NCBI GenBank assembly: GCA_028706735.1
Contig: JAQTVS010000017.1
Coordinates: 1-17,282 of the forward strand
DNA from: Thiomonas sp.
GTDB lineage: Bacteria; Pseudomonadota; Gammaproteobacteria; Burkholderiales; Burkholderiaceae_C
Direction of reading: 5' to 3'
DNA: 17,282 nt
Made by a program: the position numbers and the translations under genes. The notes beneath the pieces are model-generated. The model was not told the DNA's origin. It did no database searches and was given only the letters and a program-made list of their open reading frames with translations. Below, piece by piece: positions 8,312-17,282 of the stretch (the first letter of the stretch is position 1; every line of letters begins with the position of its first letter).

Positions 8312-8341
8312 TTGCCCCATTCCGCCCACAGGACACCCACC

Positions 8342-9307
8342 ATGAACTCCAACGTTTTGCAAGAAGTCGACGAACGCTCCAACCTCGCCGGCACCAACAA
8401 ATTCGAGCTGCTGCTGTTTCGCCTTGGCGAAGAGCCGCAATCGTCGCGGCGCGAGCTGTTCGGCATCAATGTGTTCAAAGTGCGCGAGGCGCTGGTGATG
8501 CCGCAGGTCACCGTGATGCCCGGCGCGCCCAGGCATGTGCTGGGCGTGGCCAATATCCGCGGGCAGATCATCCCGGTCATCGACCTGCCGGCCGTGGTCG
8601 GCTGCGTGCCCAAGTCCGGGCTGAACATTCTGGTCGTCACCGAATACGAGCGCTCGGTGCAGGGCTTCGCGGTGGAGGAAGTGGAAGAAATCGTGCGGCT
8701 GGAGTGGAGCAAGGTGCTGTCCGCCGAGGCCAATGCGGTGGGCGGAATGGTCACCAGCATCGCCCGGCTGGAAGACGATCAGACCACCCGGCTGGCGCTG
8801 GTGCTCGACGTGGAAAAGGTGCTGCGCGACGTCCTGCCCTCGCGCGTGCATGAGGTGAAGGACACCCACAATATGGGCCCGGCGCTGGGGCTCAAGCCCG
8901 GCGCCGTCATCCTCACCGCGGACGACTCCTTCGTCGCCCGCACGCAGATCGAGAAGGCCTTGCGGGCGCTGCACGCGCCGTTCATCAGCACCAAGACCGG
9001 CAAGGAGGCCTGGGACCGTCTGCAAGCCATCGCCAACGAGGCGCGCGCCGAAGGCAAGCGCGTTGAAGACAAGGTGCAACTCGTGCTGACCGATCTGGAA
9101 ATGCCCGAGATGGACGGCTTCACCCTCACCCGCCACATCAAGCAGGACGAACGCTTCAAGAACATTCCGGTGGTCATCCACTCTTCGCTGTCGGGATCGG
9201 CCAATGAAGACCACGCCCGCAGCGTGGGCGCCGATGCCTATGTGGCGAAGTTCGTCGCCGACGAGCTGGCGCAGACCATCCGCAAGGCAATCGCCGCGCA
9301 CGCCTGA
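8342..9307 (+). CDS. cheV: Coupling protein CheV (CheW domain fused to receiver)
   Basis: CheV links receptors to CheA through its CheW-like domain, and its receiver can be phosphorylated by CheA to adjust kinase output. The 321 residues contain a CheW domain at about 18-168 (FGINVFKVREAL, VANIRGQIIPVIDL) and a receiver at 185-321 with Asp194-Asp195, phosphoacceptor Asp251 (VLTDLEMPEMDGF), Ser281 and Lys303. The ATG at 8342 is chosen because AGGA at 8330-8333 lies 8 bases upstream; a TTG at 8312 would add ten residues without support. With no cheW or cheR/cheB in the window, CheV may be both the main coupling protein and the main adaptation element of this pathway, which is inference. Confidence 0.94.
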   Translation: MNSNVLQEVDERSNLAGTNKFELLLFRLGEEPQSSRRELFGINVFKVREALVMPQVTVMPGAPRHVLGVANIRGQIIPVIDLPAVVGCVPKSGLNILVVTEYERSVQGFAVEEVEEIVRLEWSKVLSAEANAVGGMVTSIARLEDDQTTRLALVLDVEKVLRDVLPSRVHEVKDTHNMGPALGLKPGAVILTADDSFVARTQIEKALRALHAPFISTKTGKEAWDRLQAIANEARAEGKRVEDKVQLVLTDLEMPEMDGFTLTRHIKQDERFKNIPVVIHSSLSGSANEDHARSVGADAYVAKFVADELAQTIRKAIAAHA

Positions 9308-9340
9308 ACGCGCCCGTTTTTCATTCAAGCGGATCGACCG

Positions 9341-10870
9341 ATGAATACCACGCCAAACACGTCGCCAGAAGAACACAGCAGCACCTCCCCGGCGGAATTT
9401 CTGCAGCAGTTGCTCGCCCAGCGCCCGGTGGATTTGCGGCAAACGGCGCCGCAAGGTTGCGGTGCGGGCCTGGACGAATTTCTCGCCCTGGTCACGCACC
9501 TGGTGGACACCACCACGCACAACGCCACCGGCGTGGCCTATGGCATTGCCCGCATCAGCTTCGAGGCGCGCACCGCCACGCAAGACGCGCAAAGCCATGC
9601 CAAAGCGCAGACCGAGCGCATCAGCGCGATGGGCGAGAGCCTGGAGCGCTTTATCCGCGGCATCGTGGGCGTGCAGGGGCAGACCGAGGCGCTGCGCGCC
9701 GAGTCGCAGAGCATCAACCTGCTGAGCACCCGGGGCGCGCGCGAGGCCAATGAGGCGCGCGCCGTATTCGAGCAACTCGCGCAGGCCACCGGCAACAACC
9801 ACAGCGAAATCCAGAACCTGGGCAAGAGCTTCGCACAGGTCACCGCAGTGACGCAGGTCATCAAGGACATAGCGCAAAAAACCAGCCTGCTGGCGCTCAA
9901 CGCCAACATCGAAGCCGCCCGCGTGGGCGAGGCCGGGCGCGGCTTTGCCGTGGTGGCCGATGAAATCCGCAAGCTGGCGATGAACACGCAAAAATCGGTG
10001 GAGAGCATCGCCACCTTCGCCGCTGAAGTCAGCCGCAGCCTGCAGGTGGTCACGCAGTCCACCACGCAGTTCGCCACCCGGATGGACAGCGGCAAGGCGC
10101 TGGCCACAGCGATGTCGGGTAATTTTCAGGACATCGCCCGCAGCATTGACGCCATGCACACCGGGGTGAACACGGTCTCTGCCCAACTCGGGCAGGAAGT
10201 CGAACTGGTGCGCGCCATCAACGGCCAGTTTGCCGCGCTCTCCAGCACCGTGCAGGACAACGCCAACCAGACCATCGCCACCACCGAGCGCATTGCCGAC
10301 GAGGTGCAGCAGTCGCTCAACGCCAGCCAGAGCCTGTTCGAGGCCGCCACGCAGTTTGTCACCGCCTCCAAGACCAGCCAGGTGATGCGCGATCTGGACG
10401 CCGCCTGCAAGGAAATTGAAGCCGCGCTCATGCAGGCGCTGGCCAGCGGCGCGCTCACCGAGCAGGCGCTGTTCGACGAACAGTACGAGCCGGTCGCGGA
10501 AACCAATCCGCAGAAATTCCGCACCCGCTTCACCGAGTTCATCAAAAGCCGCATCCAGCCCATCGAAGACGCCTGGCTGGCCCGCAGCGCGCAGTACCGC
10601 TTCGTGCTGCTGGTGGATCGCAACGGCTATGCCGCCGCGCACAACAGCGTGTTCGACCGCCCGTTGAGCGGCGACTACGCCACCGATCTGGTGGGCAACC
10701 GCTCGATGCGCCTGTTCAACGATCCAGTGGGCCTGGCCGCGGCGCAAAACGCCAACCCGTATCTGCTGCAGGTCTATGCGCGGGATACCGGCGAGATCAT
10801 GCAGGAGTTGTCGCGCCCGGTGCGCGTGGGCGGGCGCCATTGGGGGGCGGTGCGGCTGGCTTATATCTGA
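9341..10870 (+). CDS. Soluble chemoreceptor with C-terminal Cache-like sensor module
   Basis: The 509-residue receptor has no membrane segment. The first 45 residues are polar and probably flexible, and helices follow to the signalling tip at about 175-213 ([31 protein letters not shown]). The last 150 residues or so form a module with [54 protein letters not shown] and [12 protein letters not shown]. From memory this is a C-terminal module found in many proteobacterial receptors, Cache-like in pattern; its ligand is not known to me. Cache domains are usually extracytoplasmic, so a cytoplasmic C-terminal one is unusual. The ATG has a weak Shine-Dalgarno (AAGCGGA at 9328-9334 or close by). It follows cheV by 33 bases and is the last gene of the cluster. 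Confidence 0.9.
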   Translation: MNTTPNTSPEEHSSTSPAEFLQQLLAQRPVDLRQTAPQGCGAGLDEFLALVTHLVDTTTHNATGVAYGIARISFEARTATQDAQSHAKAQTERISAMGESLERFIRGIVGVQGQTEALRAESQSINLLSTRGAREANEARAVFEQLAQATGNNHSEIQNLGKSFAQVTAVTQVIKDIAQKTSLLALNANIEAARVGEAGRGFAVVADEIRKLAMNTQKSVESIATFAAEVSRSLQVVTQSTTQFATRMDSGKALATAMSGNFQDIARSIDAMHTGVNTVSAQLGQEVELVRAINGQFAALSSTVQDNANQTIATTERIADEVQQSLNASQSLFEAATQFVTASKTSQVMRDLDAACKEIEAALMQALASGALTEQALFDEQYEPVAETNPQKFRTRFTEFIKSRIQPIEDAWLARSAQYRFVLLVDRNGYAAAHNSVFDRPLSGDYATDLVGNRSMRLFNDPVGLAAAQNANPYLLQVYARDTGEIMQELSRPVRVGGRHWGAVRLAYI

Positions 10871-10962
10871 TCCCGTCGGCATCCCTCCGCGCTGCGATTC
10901 GTCAGTTTTTCCACATCGAGCCAACACTTGGGGACAAAAGACCTTCGGTTCCTCACGCAAGC

Positions 10963-10971
10963 TGTTGTAAT
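10963..10971 (+). promoter_or_regulatory. Extended -10 promoter candidate for the GGDEF-EAL gene
   Basis: TGTTGTAAT matches the extended -10 pattern TGnTATAAT with one mismatch. No good -35 hexamer lies at the usual distance, which is tolerable for extended -10 promoters. Transcription would start near 10978, about 22 bases before the ATG at 11000 and after the TTG at 10928, so it supports the ATG as start. Confidence 0.4.
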
Positions 10972-10999
10972 TCCGAGCGTTCCCTGCATCCTTCCTCGT

Positions 11000-13900
11000 A
11001 TGTCTCACAACGCCCGATTTCAAGCCGACCGCCGCCGCGTCCTGGTCCTGGCGCTCATCGCCAACGCCATGGTGGCCCTGGCGATTGCCGCCATTCTGGG
11101 GTTCAGCTGGGAGCGCAACCGCCTCGCCATCGAACAAGTTCTGCAAAGCGAGGCAGCGTTCTGGGCGGACGCGATGAACCAGCGATACGACCAGCTCCAG
11201 TCCACCTGCACCCTGGCGCAGCGGCAACTGCAGCGCAACCCGGATCTGCTGCAAAACCCCAAGCCGTGGATGCGCGACATGGACAGCCTGATGCCCTTCA
11301 TCGACGGCACTTCGCTGGTGGCGGCCAACGGCTCCCTGATCGCGGTGGAAACCCAGCCCACCCGGCCGATTTCGCCGCGGCCCGATTTTTCTTCCCGCCC
11401 GGGATTTCACGACGCGCTGGAGCATCCGGGACAGATTCAGATCGGCCTGGCGCAGCCCGATCCACTGAATCCGGCGCAGACCATCACCCCAGCCCGCTGC
11501 GCCCTGGTGACGGGCGCGTCGCAACAGAACGTGGTGCTGATTTTCAACGTCGCGCTGCAACAGGCGTTGCGGGATCTGCAACACACCCTCTCCACATTCG
11601 ACGACAAAGGTCGCTGGGTGCCCGCAATCGGCCTGCTGCGCAGCGACGGCTATCTGCTCGCTCGCCTGCCCGCGCCTCTGGCGCACACCCGCCCCGCGCT
11701 GTCTGCGTCTCCGGCACGCGGGGTGCTCGCACGAGAAATCACGGCGCACCCCGAGCGCATGCACGGGATTTTCACAGGCCCGGCGCAATCGGTCGGCGGG
11801 GCTGAAACCATTGGCGCCTGGCAACGTCTAGGCGCGCATGGCGTGGTGGCGTTCACCAGCCTGCCGGCCTCGGTGCTCACCGCATTGTGGTGGCGGCAGA
11901 CCTGGCCGACGCTGCTGGCCTGGGCCATGCTGCTGGCGCTGCAACTCATCGCCGGAGTGCTCATTTCACGCACGGTAGAACACCAGCGGCGTCTGGCGCA
12001 GATCAACGCGGCGCTGGCGCAGACCAACAAGGTGGTGGCCGAAGCCACGGACGAGGCCATGCTGCTGCAGTCCATCTGCGAGATCAGCGTGCAGACCGGC
12101 GGCATGAAACTCGCTTGGGTGGGCCGCCCGGACGCCAGCGGGCAGGCGCAGATTCTCGCCGCAAAAGGCCTGACCGGCTATCTGGACGGACTGCAGCTCT
12201 CGTCCCTCCCCGACCAAGTCGGTGGCCACGGGCCCTTCGGCGTAGTCTGGCGCGAGGCCAAACCGATCTTTATCCAAGACAGCAAATCTGATCGCCTGCT
12301 CATCCCCTGGGCCGACCGCATGCGGCAATTCGGCCTGCGCACCATGGCCGCCCTACCGGTGCTGCGCAATGGGCGGCCAGATGCGGTGTTCAGCATCTAC
12401 CGCAGCACGCGCGGACGTATCGCGCGCGAGCAGCGCGACCTGCTGGAAGAACTCGCCCGCAGCCTGGGGCGCGGCCTGGACCGCCTTGACCTCGCAGCCG
12501 CCGAGCACAACGCGCGCGCGGGCACCGCGCGCCAGCAGGAACTGGTGCGCTCGGTGCTGGCGCAGATCGACATTCTGATCAGCGCGCGCAATGCCCAGGA
12601 AGTGCTGGAAAACGCCTGCACCCGCCTGCTGGAAACCGGCCTGTTCGCTGCGGTCTGGGTGGCTCAGCCGGATGCGCATGAAATCGTCCATCCCCTGGCT
12701 GCAGGCGGCAATGGCGCCGAGATTCTCGCGGCCCAGCCGCCGCTGCGGGTCAGCGACGAGGCCGCGCATGCCCTCGCCCGCGCCTGGCGCTCCGGCCAGG
12801 AAGCGCAGGACAACCGCACGGGGACGCCGCTGCTCCAGCCCTGGGCGGACTTTTCGCTACCGGAGTGGCAGCCGCTGGCGCTGGCGCTGCCGCTGCGCCG
12901 CGCCGGCACGCGCTGGGCGGTGCTGGTGCTGGTGCTGCCCAATGGCAACGATCTGGACGACGGCCTGCACGCCCTGCTGCGCCGAGTGGCCGGCCTGATC
13001 GAACGCGCTTTGGGCGAAATCGACCTCAAGGCCGAACTGGAAACCGAGCAGGCGCAGCAACGCCACCTGGCCCGCCACGATGCGCTCACCGGCCTGCCCA
13101 ACCGCCTTGCCCTCGAACATCACCTGCCGCTGGCCATGGCGCGGGCGCGCCGCCACAAAACGCTGCTGGCTGTCGGGGTGATGGATCTGGACGACTTCAA
13201 GCCGGTCAACGACACCCACGGCCATGCCGCCGGCGACCAATTGCTGCGGCAGTTGGGCGAGCGCCTGCGCGCGGCGGTGCGCGAGACCGATCTGGTGGCG
13301 CGGCTGGGCGGCGACGAATTCGTGCTGGTGCTCGAAGGCGTGGCGCAGGCGGCCGATCTGCCCATCGTGCTCGACCGCATCCACGCCGCGGTCGAAACCC
13401 CGTTCGATCTCGGCGACGGCGTGCTGGCCAAGGTGGGCATGAGCCTGGGGCTCACCCTGTATCCCGCGGACGACGTGGAGGCCGAAGTGCTGCTGCGCCA
13501 CGCCGACGCCGCGCTCTACGCCAGCAAGGCGCACAAGGCCGACCGCACGCTCTGGTGGCAGCAATGGGGCGACGCGCTGGATCAAGCGGCAGCCGAGCCG
13601 GCCGATCTGCCCATCCACGTCGATCCTTATGGCGCCGCCGCCGCCCGCCTGCTCGGGCTGATCACCGACCTGCTGGCGCGCAACGCGGCGGCCTTTGTCG
13701 AGCGTTTCTACAGCGCACTGAACCACGACCCTGAATCCGCCGCCCTGCTGTCCACCCTATCGGCGGAAGAAAACGCGCATCTGCGAGATCAGCAACATGC
13801 CCACGTGCTGCGCATCCTGCTGCCCGAACTGAGCAAGGACAGCCATCAGGAAGAAGCCCAGCGCATCGGCGGCATTCACACCCTGGTGGGCGTCAGCACC

Positions 13901-15514
13901 GGCGCACTGCTCACCAGCATGGGCTGGTATCTGCAAAGCCTGCACGATCTGATCGGCGGCGCGCAGGTGCGCAGCGCCGACCGCGCCGTGCTCGCCCAGG
14001 TTGTCACCGCGCGGCTGCAGCGTGAACTGCAATGGCAGAGTGAAGGCGCGCAGGCGCAGCGCGAGCAATACCAGCAACTGCTGTTCGGCCTGGAGCAGAT
14101 GCAGCCCGACCTGACCCAGTGGGCCGATCTGGCGCGCACCGTGCTGCAAGCCGTGACCGCGCTGCCGGGCATGGCCGCCACGGTCATCTACAAACCCGAC
14201 CCGCAGGGCCGCTTCGTCCCCGAATTCACCGCCGGCGGATTCGATGACTATCTGGAAGCGCTGGAGCACAATGCGGTCGCCCCGCTGCAGATCGACCCCC
14301 AAAGCCCCTTCGGCCAGACACCGCACCCGCGCTGCTGGCGCAGCGAACAGATCGAAACCAATATCAGCTATGTCACCGATCCGCGCATGGCGCCCTGGCG
14401 CGCCGCGGCGCACAGCGTGGGCATCCGCAGCTCGGCCGCCGTGCCGGTGAAAGACAGTCGCGGACGCATGCTGGCCGTCATGGGCCTGTATGGCCGCTAT
14501 CCCGGCATGTTCGACACCCAGAGCATGCGCAGCTTCCTGCGCGGCCTGGAGCAATTGTTCGAGCGCGGCCTCTACGGCCTGATGACCCGCCGCGAAGACA
14601 CCCTGCTGCCAGCCAGTGACCGCCGTGCCTGGCGGCACCGCCTGTTCAGCGGCGGGCTGGAGATGCACTACCAGCCCGTCGTCGATCTGCGCAGCGGCCA
14701 GCCCACGGCGATGGAGGCGCTGGCCCGGCTGCGGCTGGACGATGGGCGGCTCATCGGGCCGGGACTGTTCCTCCCCTCCTTCGGCAGCTCCGAACTCACC
14801 CGGCTGTTCACCCTCGGGCTGGAGCAGGCGCTGGGCCAGCTCACGCAATGGGACGCCGCCGGCTTGTCACTCGACCTCTCGGTCAACCTGCCGCCCGAGG
14901 TGCTGCTCATGCCCGACTGCGCACGTTGGGTGGCCGACGCGCTGCGCGCACGCCACATCGCCCCCGACCGACTGCGGCTCGAAATCCTTGAAGACGCCGA
15001 CTTCCAGAACACCACGGAGCGCGACCGCGCGGTGCACAGCCTGGCCGCCACCGGCGCACGGCTGGTGATGGACGATCTGGGCAGCGGCTACAGCAGCCTG
15101 CTGCGCCTGCGCACCCTGCCGTTCCACACCGTCAAGATCGATCAAGGCCTGGTGCGCCAGATTCCAGGCGAGACCGAGGCGGAAGCAAGCGGCATGATCG
15201 GCTTCATCGGCGCACTGGTGCGCATGACGCAGGCGCTTGGCCTGCAAGTGGTGGTGGAAGGCCTGGAAACCCCGGCCCTGGTCGAAGTGGCCGCCGTGCT
15301 GGGGGCCGACGCCGGCCAGGGCTACGCGCTGGCCAAGCCCATGCCGGCTGCCGAGGTGCTGCCCTGGCTGCAGCGGTTCCACTGGTTCGCCGAACCCGGC
15401 GCCCCGCAGACCAGCCTGGGCCTGCGGGCCCGGCAATGGGTGCGCGACGAGGCGGAACGAAACCTCCCGGAGCGGAGTCCACCCGCAAACCAGCCGCCTG
15501 CGCGGCCGCATTGA
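11000..15514 (+). CDS. Membrane c-di-GMP cyclase/phosphodiesterase: sensor-GAF-GAF-GGDEF-globin-GAF-EAL
   Basis: The 1504-residue protein starts with a membrane helix (14-35), a periplasmic region of unknown family (36-295) and a second helix (about 300-324). Two GAF domains follow (345-500 and 515-675), then GGDEF at 690-855 with GGDEF at 770-774 and an inhibitory-site RETD at 761-764. A sensor globin occupies 875-1035 with His960 as likely haem ligand (RIGGIHTLVGV), then a third GAF (1038-1195), then EAL at 1205-1460. The phosphodiesterase set looks complete: Glu1239 (MEALARL), Asn1296, Glu1328, Asp1358-Asp1359 (MDDLGSGYSS), Lys1379, Glu1420 and Gln1440. Both c-di-GMP synthesis and breakdown look possible, with the globin between them as an oxygen input. 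The ATG is chosen over a TTG at 10928 because it sits just before the basic stretch and first helix. It may be transcribed apart from the chemotaxis genes. Confidence 0.93.
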   Translation: MSHNARFQADRRRVLVLALIANAMVALAIAAILGFSWERNRLAIEQVLQSEAAFWADAMNQRYDQLQSTCTLAQRQLQRNPDLLQNPKPWMRDMDSLMPFIDGTSLVAANGSLIAVETQPTRPISPRPDFSSRPGFHDALEHPGQIQIGLAQPDPLNPAQTITPARCALVTGASQQNVVLIFNVALQQALRDLQHTLSTFDDKGRWVPAIGLLRSDGYLLARLPAPLAHTRPALSASPARGVLAREITAHPERMHGIFTGPAQSVGGAETIGAWQRLGAHGVVAFTSLPASVLTALWWRQTWPTLLAWAMLLALQLIAGVLISRTVEHQRRLAQINAALAQTNKVVAEATDEAMLLQSICEISVQTGGMKLAWVGRPDASGQAQILAAKGLTGYLDGLQLSSLPDQVGGHGPFGVVWREAKPIFIQDSKSDRLLIPWADRMRQFGLRTMAALPVLRNGRPDAVFSIYRSTRGRIAREQRDLLEELARSLGRGLDRLDLAAAEHNARAGTARQQELVRSVLAQIDILISARNAQEVLENACTRLLETGLFAAVWVAQPDAHEIVHPLAAGGNGAEILAAQPPLRVSDEAAHALARAWRSGQEAQDNRTGTPLLQPWADFSLPEWQPLALALPLRRAGTRWAVLVLVLPNGNDLDDGLHALLRRVAGLIERALGEIDLKAELETEQAQQRHLARHDALTGLPNRLALEHHLPLAMARARRHKTLLAVGVMDLDDFKPVNDTHGHAAGDQLLRQLGERLRAAVRETDLVARLGGDEFVLVLEGVAQAADLPIVLDRIHAAVETPFDLGDGVLAKVGMSLGLTLYPADDVEAEVLLRHADAALYASKAHKADRTLWWQQWGDALDQAAAEPADLPIHVDPYGAAAARLLGLITDLLARNAAAFVERFYSALNHDPESAALLSTLSAEENAHLRDQQHAHVLRILLPELSKDSHQEEAQRIGGIHTLVGVSTGALLTSMGWYLQSLHDLIGGAQVRSADRAVLAQVVTARLQRELQWQSEGAQAQREQYQQLLFGLEQMQPDLTQWADLARTVLQAVTALPGMAATVIYKPDPQGRFVPEFTAGGFDDYLEALEHNAVAPLQIDPQSPFGQTPHPRCWRSEQIETNISYVTDPRMAPWRAAAHSVGIRSSAAVPVKDSRGRMLAVMGLYGRYPGMFDTQSMRSFLRGLEQLFERGLYGLMTRREDTLLPASDRRAWRHRLFSGGLEMHYQPVVDLRSGQPTAMEALARLRLDDGRLIGPGLFLPSFGSSELTRLFTLGLEQALGQLTQWDAAGLSLDLSVNLPPEVLLMPDCARWVADALRARHIAPDRLRLEILEDADFQNTTERDRAVHSLAATGARLVMDDLGSGYSSLLRLRTLPFHTVKIDQGLVRQIPGETEAEASGMIGFIGALVRMTQALGLQVVVEGLETPALVEVAAVLGADAGQGYALAKPMPAAEVLPWLQRFHWFAEPGAPQTSLGLRARQWVRDEAERNLPERSPPANQPPARPH

Positions 15515-15634
15515 AACTGGGAGTCTGTCGTGCTTGGGGCGCGGAAGGCGAAAAATGGCAGTGTGGATGCCGTGTGGCGGCGGCTTTTTGCAGCCCGCGA
15601 TCCTCAAGTCCGACAGGCTACTAGCGCTCCCGTT

Positions 15635-15720
15635 TCCCCCTCCCAACCTCCCCCACGCAGTGGAGGAGGTGAGATCACTCCCTCCCCACTGGCGGGGAGG
15701 GATGGGGCGGGGAGTGCCCG
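15635..15720. repeat. REP-like double hairpin between convergent genes
   Basis: CCCTCCCAACCTCCCCCAC pairs in part with GTGGAGGAGG, and a second stem CCCTCCCC/GGGGAGGG follows, then ATGGGGCGGGGAG. Layout and sequence match the units inside the receptor gene at 6615-6921, so this is the same family at a usual intergenic site. It lies between the 3' ends of the EAL gene and the minus-strand cyclase and may help stop transcription from both sides. I see no other feature in 15515-15775. Confidence 0.8.
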
Positions 15721-15775
15721 GCCTGGGGCGCTCAAGAGCCAGACGCGCAACGGCAGGTCTGGGTGCTGACCGCAC

Positions 15776-17269
15776 CTACCCCCGCAAACTGAAGTAGCTC
15801 GGCGCGCTTTTGGGCGGGCTGCCACCGCCTTTGGCGCCGCCGCAGGGCACGGCGAATTCCACCCGTTTGCGTCCCGCCTGCTTGGCCCGGAGCAGCGCTG
15901 CGTCCACCCGCTGATACACCGCTGCGAAATCTTCGTCCGGGCACAGCTCGGCCACCCCGGCAGAAAAACTCAGAGGGATGCGCCGTCCCGCGCTGTCCTG
16001 CACCAGGGTCTGCTCGCTGAATGCCATCAGCAGGCGCTGCACCACGACCAGCGACTGCTGCACCGGCGTGTCGGGCAGGATGAGCATGAACTCCTCGCCG
16101 CCCATGCGTGCCACCCGGTCACTGGGGCGCACAAGGCGCGTTGCCAGGTGCACCAGCGCCTTGAGCACGGCGTCGCCAGTGTCGTGGCCATAGGTGTCGT
16201 TCACCGCCTTGAAATGATCAATGTCGAGCAGGGCCAGGGTGAGCGGCTGGCCCTGGCGCACAACCCGCGACTGCATCCGGTTGAACTCGGCGTCCAGCCC
16301 GCGCCGGTTGAGCGCCCCGGTGAGCGGGTCTTCCTGCAATTGCTGGCTGGCCTGTTCGAGCTCGCCTTCAAGCGAGCGGATGCGCTCCTGCGCGGCCTGC
16401 GCCTGCCGCTGCGCCTCGGCCAGATGCACGCCGAGTTCGCCGCTGCGCTTTTGCATGCTGCGGCTGTCGTCGAGCACGTCCTGCACCAGCAGGCGGATTT
16501 CGTCCCATTCCCGGGTGGCCTGCAACTGCGTCAGCCGCCCTTCCAGGCGCTGGTTGTATTCACCGCCCTCGGAGGCATAGTCGCCCAGCTTGCGCACCAG
16601 CAGGTCAATCAGCGCCTTGGCCGTGCTGTGGGCGTCGTCTTCGCTTTTGCGCAGCACGCTGTGGCGCACCAGCAGATCGCGCACGGCGTTCTGCGCCTGC
16701 TCGATGCTTTCCGGAGCCAGCGGCGCCTGCAACTGCTCGCGGATCGCCGCGGCCTGCACCCCCACCCAGGGCTGCGGCACCAGATCACCGAGATGGCCCA
16801 GCAGCAGCCGCACCAGTTCGGTCAGGCCGTTGCGCACGGCGTCTTCGGTGGTCTGCGCGCGGTCGATGGCCAGCCAGACCTCACGCGCCTGCGTGCCCAG
16901 TTCGGACGGCTGCGCAGCACCGTCGGCTGACGCGATGAGCGCGCGCAGCAAGCGCTGCGCCGTGTCGTGCGCGCAAAACGGCTGCACGCCGTGCTTCAGG
17001 GTCTGCAGCCAGAGATCGCGCCACGCACTGCCATCGCGGCTGGCTTGCGCCTCGCGGGTTTCGATCGGAGCGGCGGCGGGAGTGGAAGCAGCCGCGCTCC
17101 CGCTTCGGCCCGGCAGTGCGCTCCAGCGGTCGAGCATCTGCTCCAGTTCTCCCCATAGCGCCTGCGCCGTGGGCAAGGCGGCCAGGCGGTCGATCTGCTG
17201 GCGCTTCTGCAATTGGGACAGCCCGGCTTGCGAGCGCTCCCATTGTTCCAGGAGGCGGCGCAGCGCCAT
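15776..17269 (-). CDS. Diguanylate cyclase (GGEEF) with long helical N-terminal region
   Basis: This 497-residue protein has no membrane segment. Residues 1 to about 310 are mostly helical; I do not recognise a family in the first 230, and 235-310 look like a coiled coil leading into the catalytic domain. The GGDEF domain at about 312-475 starts with DPLTGALNRRG, has Asp349 (LLDIDHFKAVND), GGEEF at 390-394 and an inhibitory-site RPSD at 381-384, so it should make c-di-GMP with product feedback. The C-terminal 20 residues are Gly/Pro/Ser-rich. The ATG at 17269 is the first in the window, but the frame stays open to the window edge, so the true start may lie further upstream. It converges on the GGDEF-EAL gene. 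Confidence 0.88.
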   Translation of the reverse strand: MALRRLLEQWERSQAGLSQLQKRQQIDRLAALPTAQALWGELEQMLDRWSALPGRSGSAAASTPAAAPIETREAQASRDGSAWRDLWLQTLKHGVQPFCAHDTAQRLLRALIASADGAAQPSELGTQAREVWLAIDRAQTTEDAVRNGLTELVRLLLGHLGDLVPQPWVGVQAAAIREQLQAPLAPESIEQAQNAVRDLLVRHSVLRKSEDDAHSTAKALIDLLVRKLGDYASEGGEYNQRLEGRLTQLQATREWDEIRLLVQDVLDDSRSMQKRSGELGVHLAEAQRQAQAAQERIRSLEGELEQASQQLQEDPLTGALNRRGLDAEFNRMQSRVVRQGQPLTLALLDIDHFKAVNDTYGHDTGDAVLKALVHLATRLVRPSDRVARMGGEEFMLILPDTPVQQSLVVVQRLLMAFSEQTLVQDSAGRRIPLSFSAGVAELCPDEDFAAVYQRVDAALLRAKQAGRKRVEFAVPCGGAKGGGSPPKSAPSYFSLRG

Positions 17270-17282
17270 GCCCCAACCCGCG

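Noticed and set aside
8312..8341. TTG start ten codons before the cheV ATG
   Set aside because: The ATG at 8342 has AGGA at the right distance; the TTG directly follows the previous stop and has no ribosome site.
10888..10910. Possible terminator before the T-run after the third receptor gene
   Set aside because: Only a three-base stem with mismatches could be drawn before the five Ts, too weak to call.
10928..10999. TTG start of the GGDEF-EAL protein, 24 codons upstream of the ATG
   Set aside because: It would put extra residues before the basic stretch and membrane helix, and the extended -10 candidate lies downstream of it.
6563..11824. A 1753-codon open frame on the minus strand
   Set aside because: It is antisense to four well-supported genes with clear receptor, CheV and GGDEF-EAL protein motifs. 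Its translation has the Gly/His/Gln-rich look of a codon-bias shadow in GC-rich DNA and no recognisable domain.

Overview
The window is GC-rich and almost fully coding, with long antisense shadow frames typical of such DNA. CheZ, an E. coli-like CheY, REP-like hairpin elements and several c-di-GMP proteins point to a motile betaproteobacterium, probably Burkholderiales. A Thiomonas-like host is a guess from memory of the repeat style, not shown by the sequence.

Layout. At the left edge, on the minus strand, lies the 5' part of a globin-coupled sensor gene (1-666) that leaves the window. A divergent intergenic region follows, with a good sigma-28 (FliA) type promoter at 765-791. A nine-gene plus-strand chemotaxis cluster then runs from 826 to 10870: cheY, cheZ, cheA, a small unrecognised protein with two degenerate receptor-tip-like segments, a stand-alone diiron protein of the ODP type (flavodiiron core without flavodoxin), a PAS-receptor-CZB protein, a second receptor-CZB protein, cheV, and a third soluble receptor with a C-terminal Cache-like module. 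A separate promoter candidate (10963-10971) precedes a 1504-residue membrane protein ordered sensor-GAF-GAF-GGDEF-globin-GAF-EAL (11000-15514). A convergent diguanylate cyclase (15776-17269, minus) closes the window, with a double-hairpin repeat between the two.

How it may work. No receptor in the cluster has a membrane segment, and there is no cheR, cheB, cheD or free cheW in the window. CheV is the only coupling protein seen. The sensor modules (diiron site, PAS, two CZB zinc sites, Cache-like domain) are all predicted cytoplasmic. The simplest reading is a dedicated cytoplasmic array that reads internal oxygen, redox, iron or zinc state and controls the flagellar motor through CheA, CheY and CheZ. 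It is flanked by two globin-containing proteins, one of them a c-di-GMP enzyme, so oxygen may be read both for swimming direction and for c-di-GMP level. This linkage is inference from gene order and domains.

REP-like GC-rich hairpin elements have entered coding sequence twice: once near the start of cheZ, and as a 111-bp in-frame tandem array near the start of the second CZB receptor.
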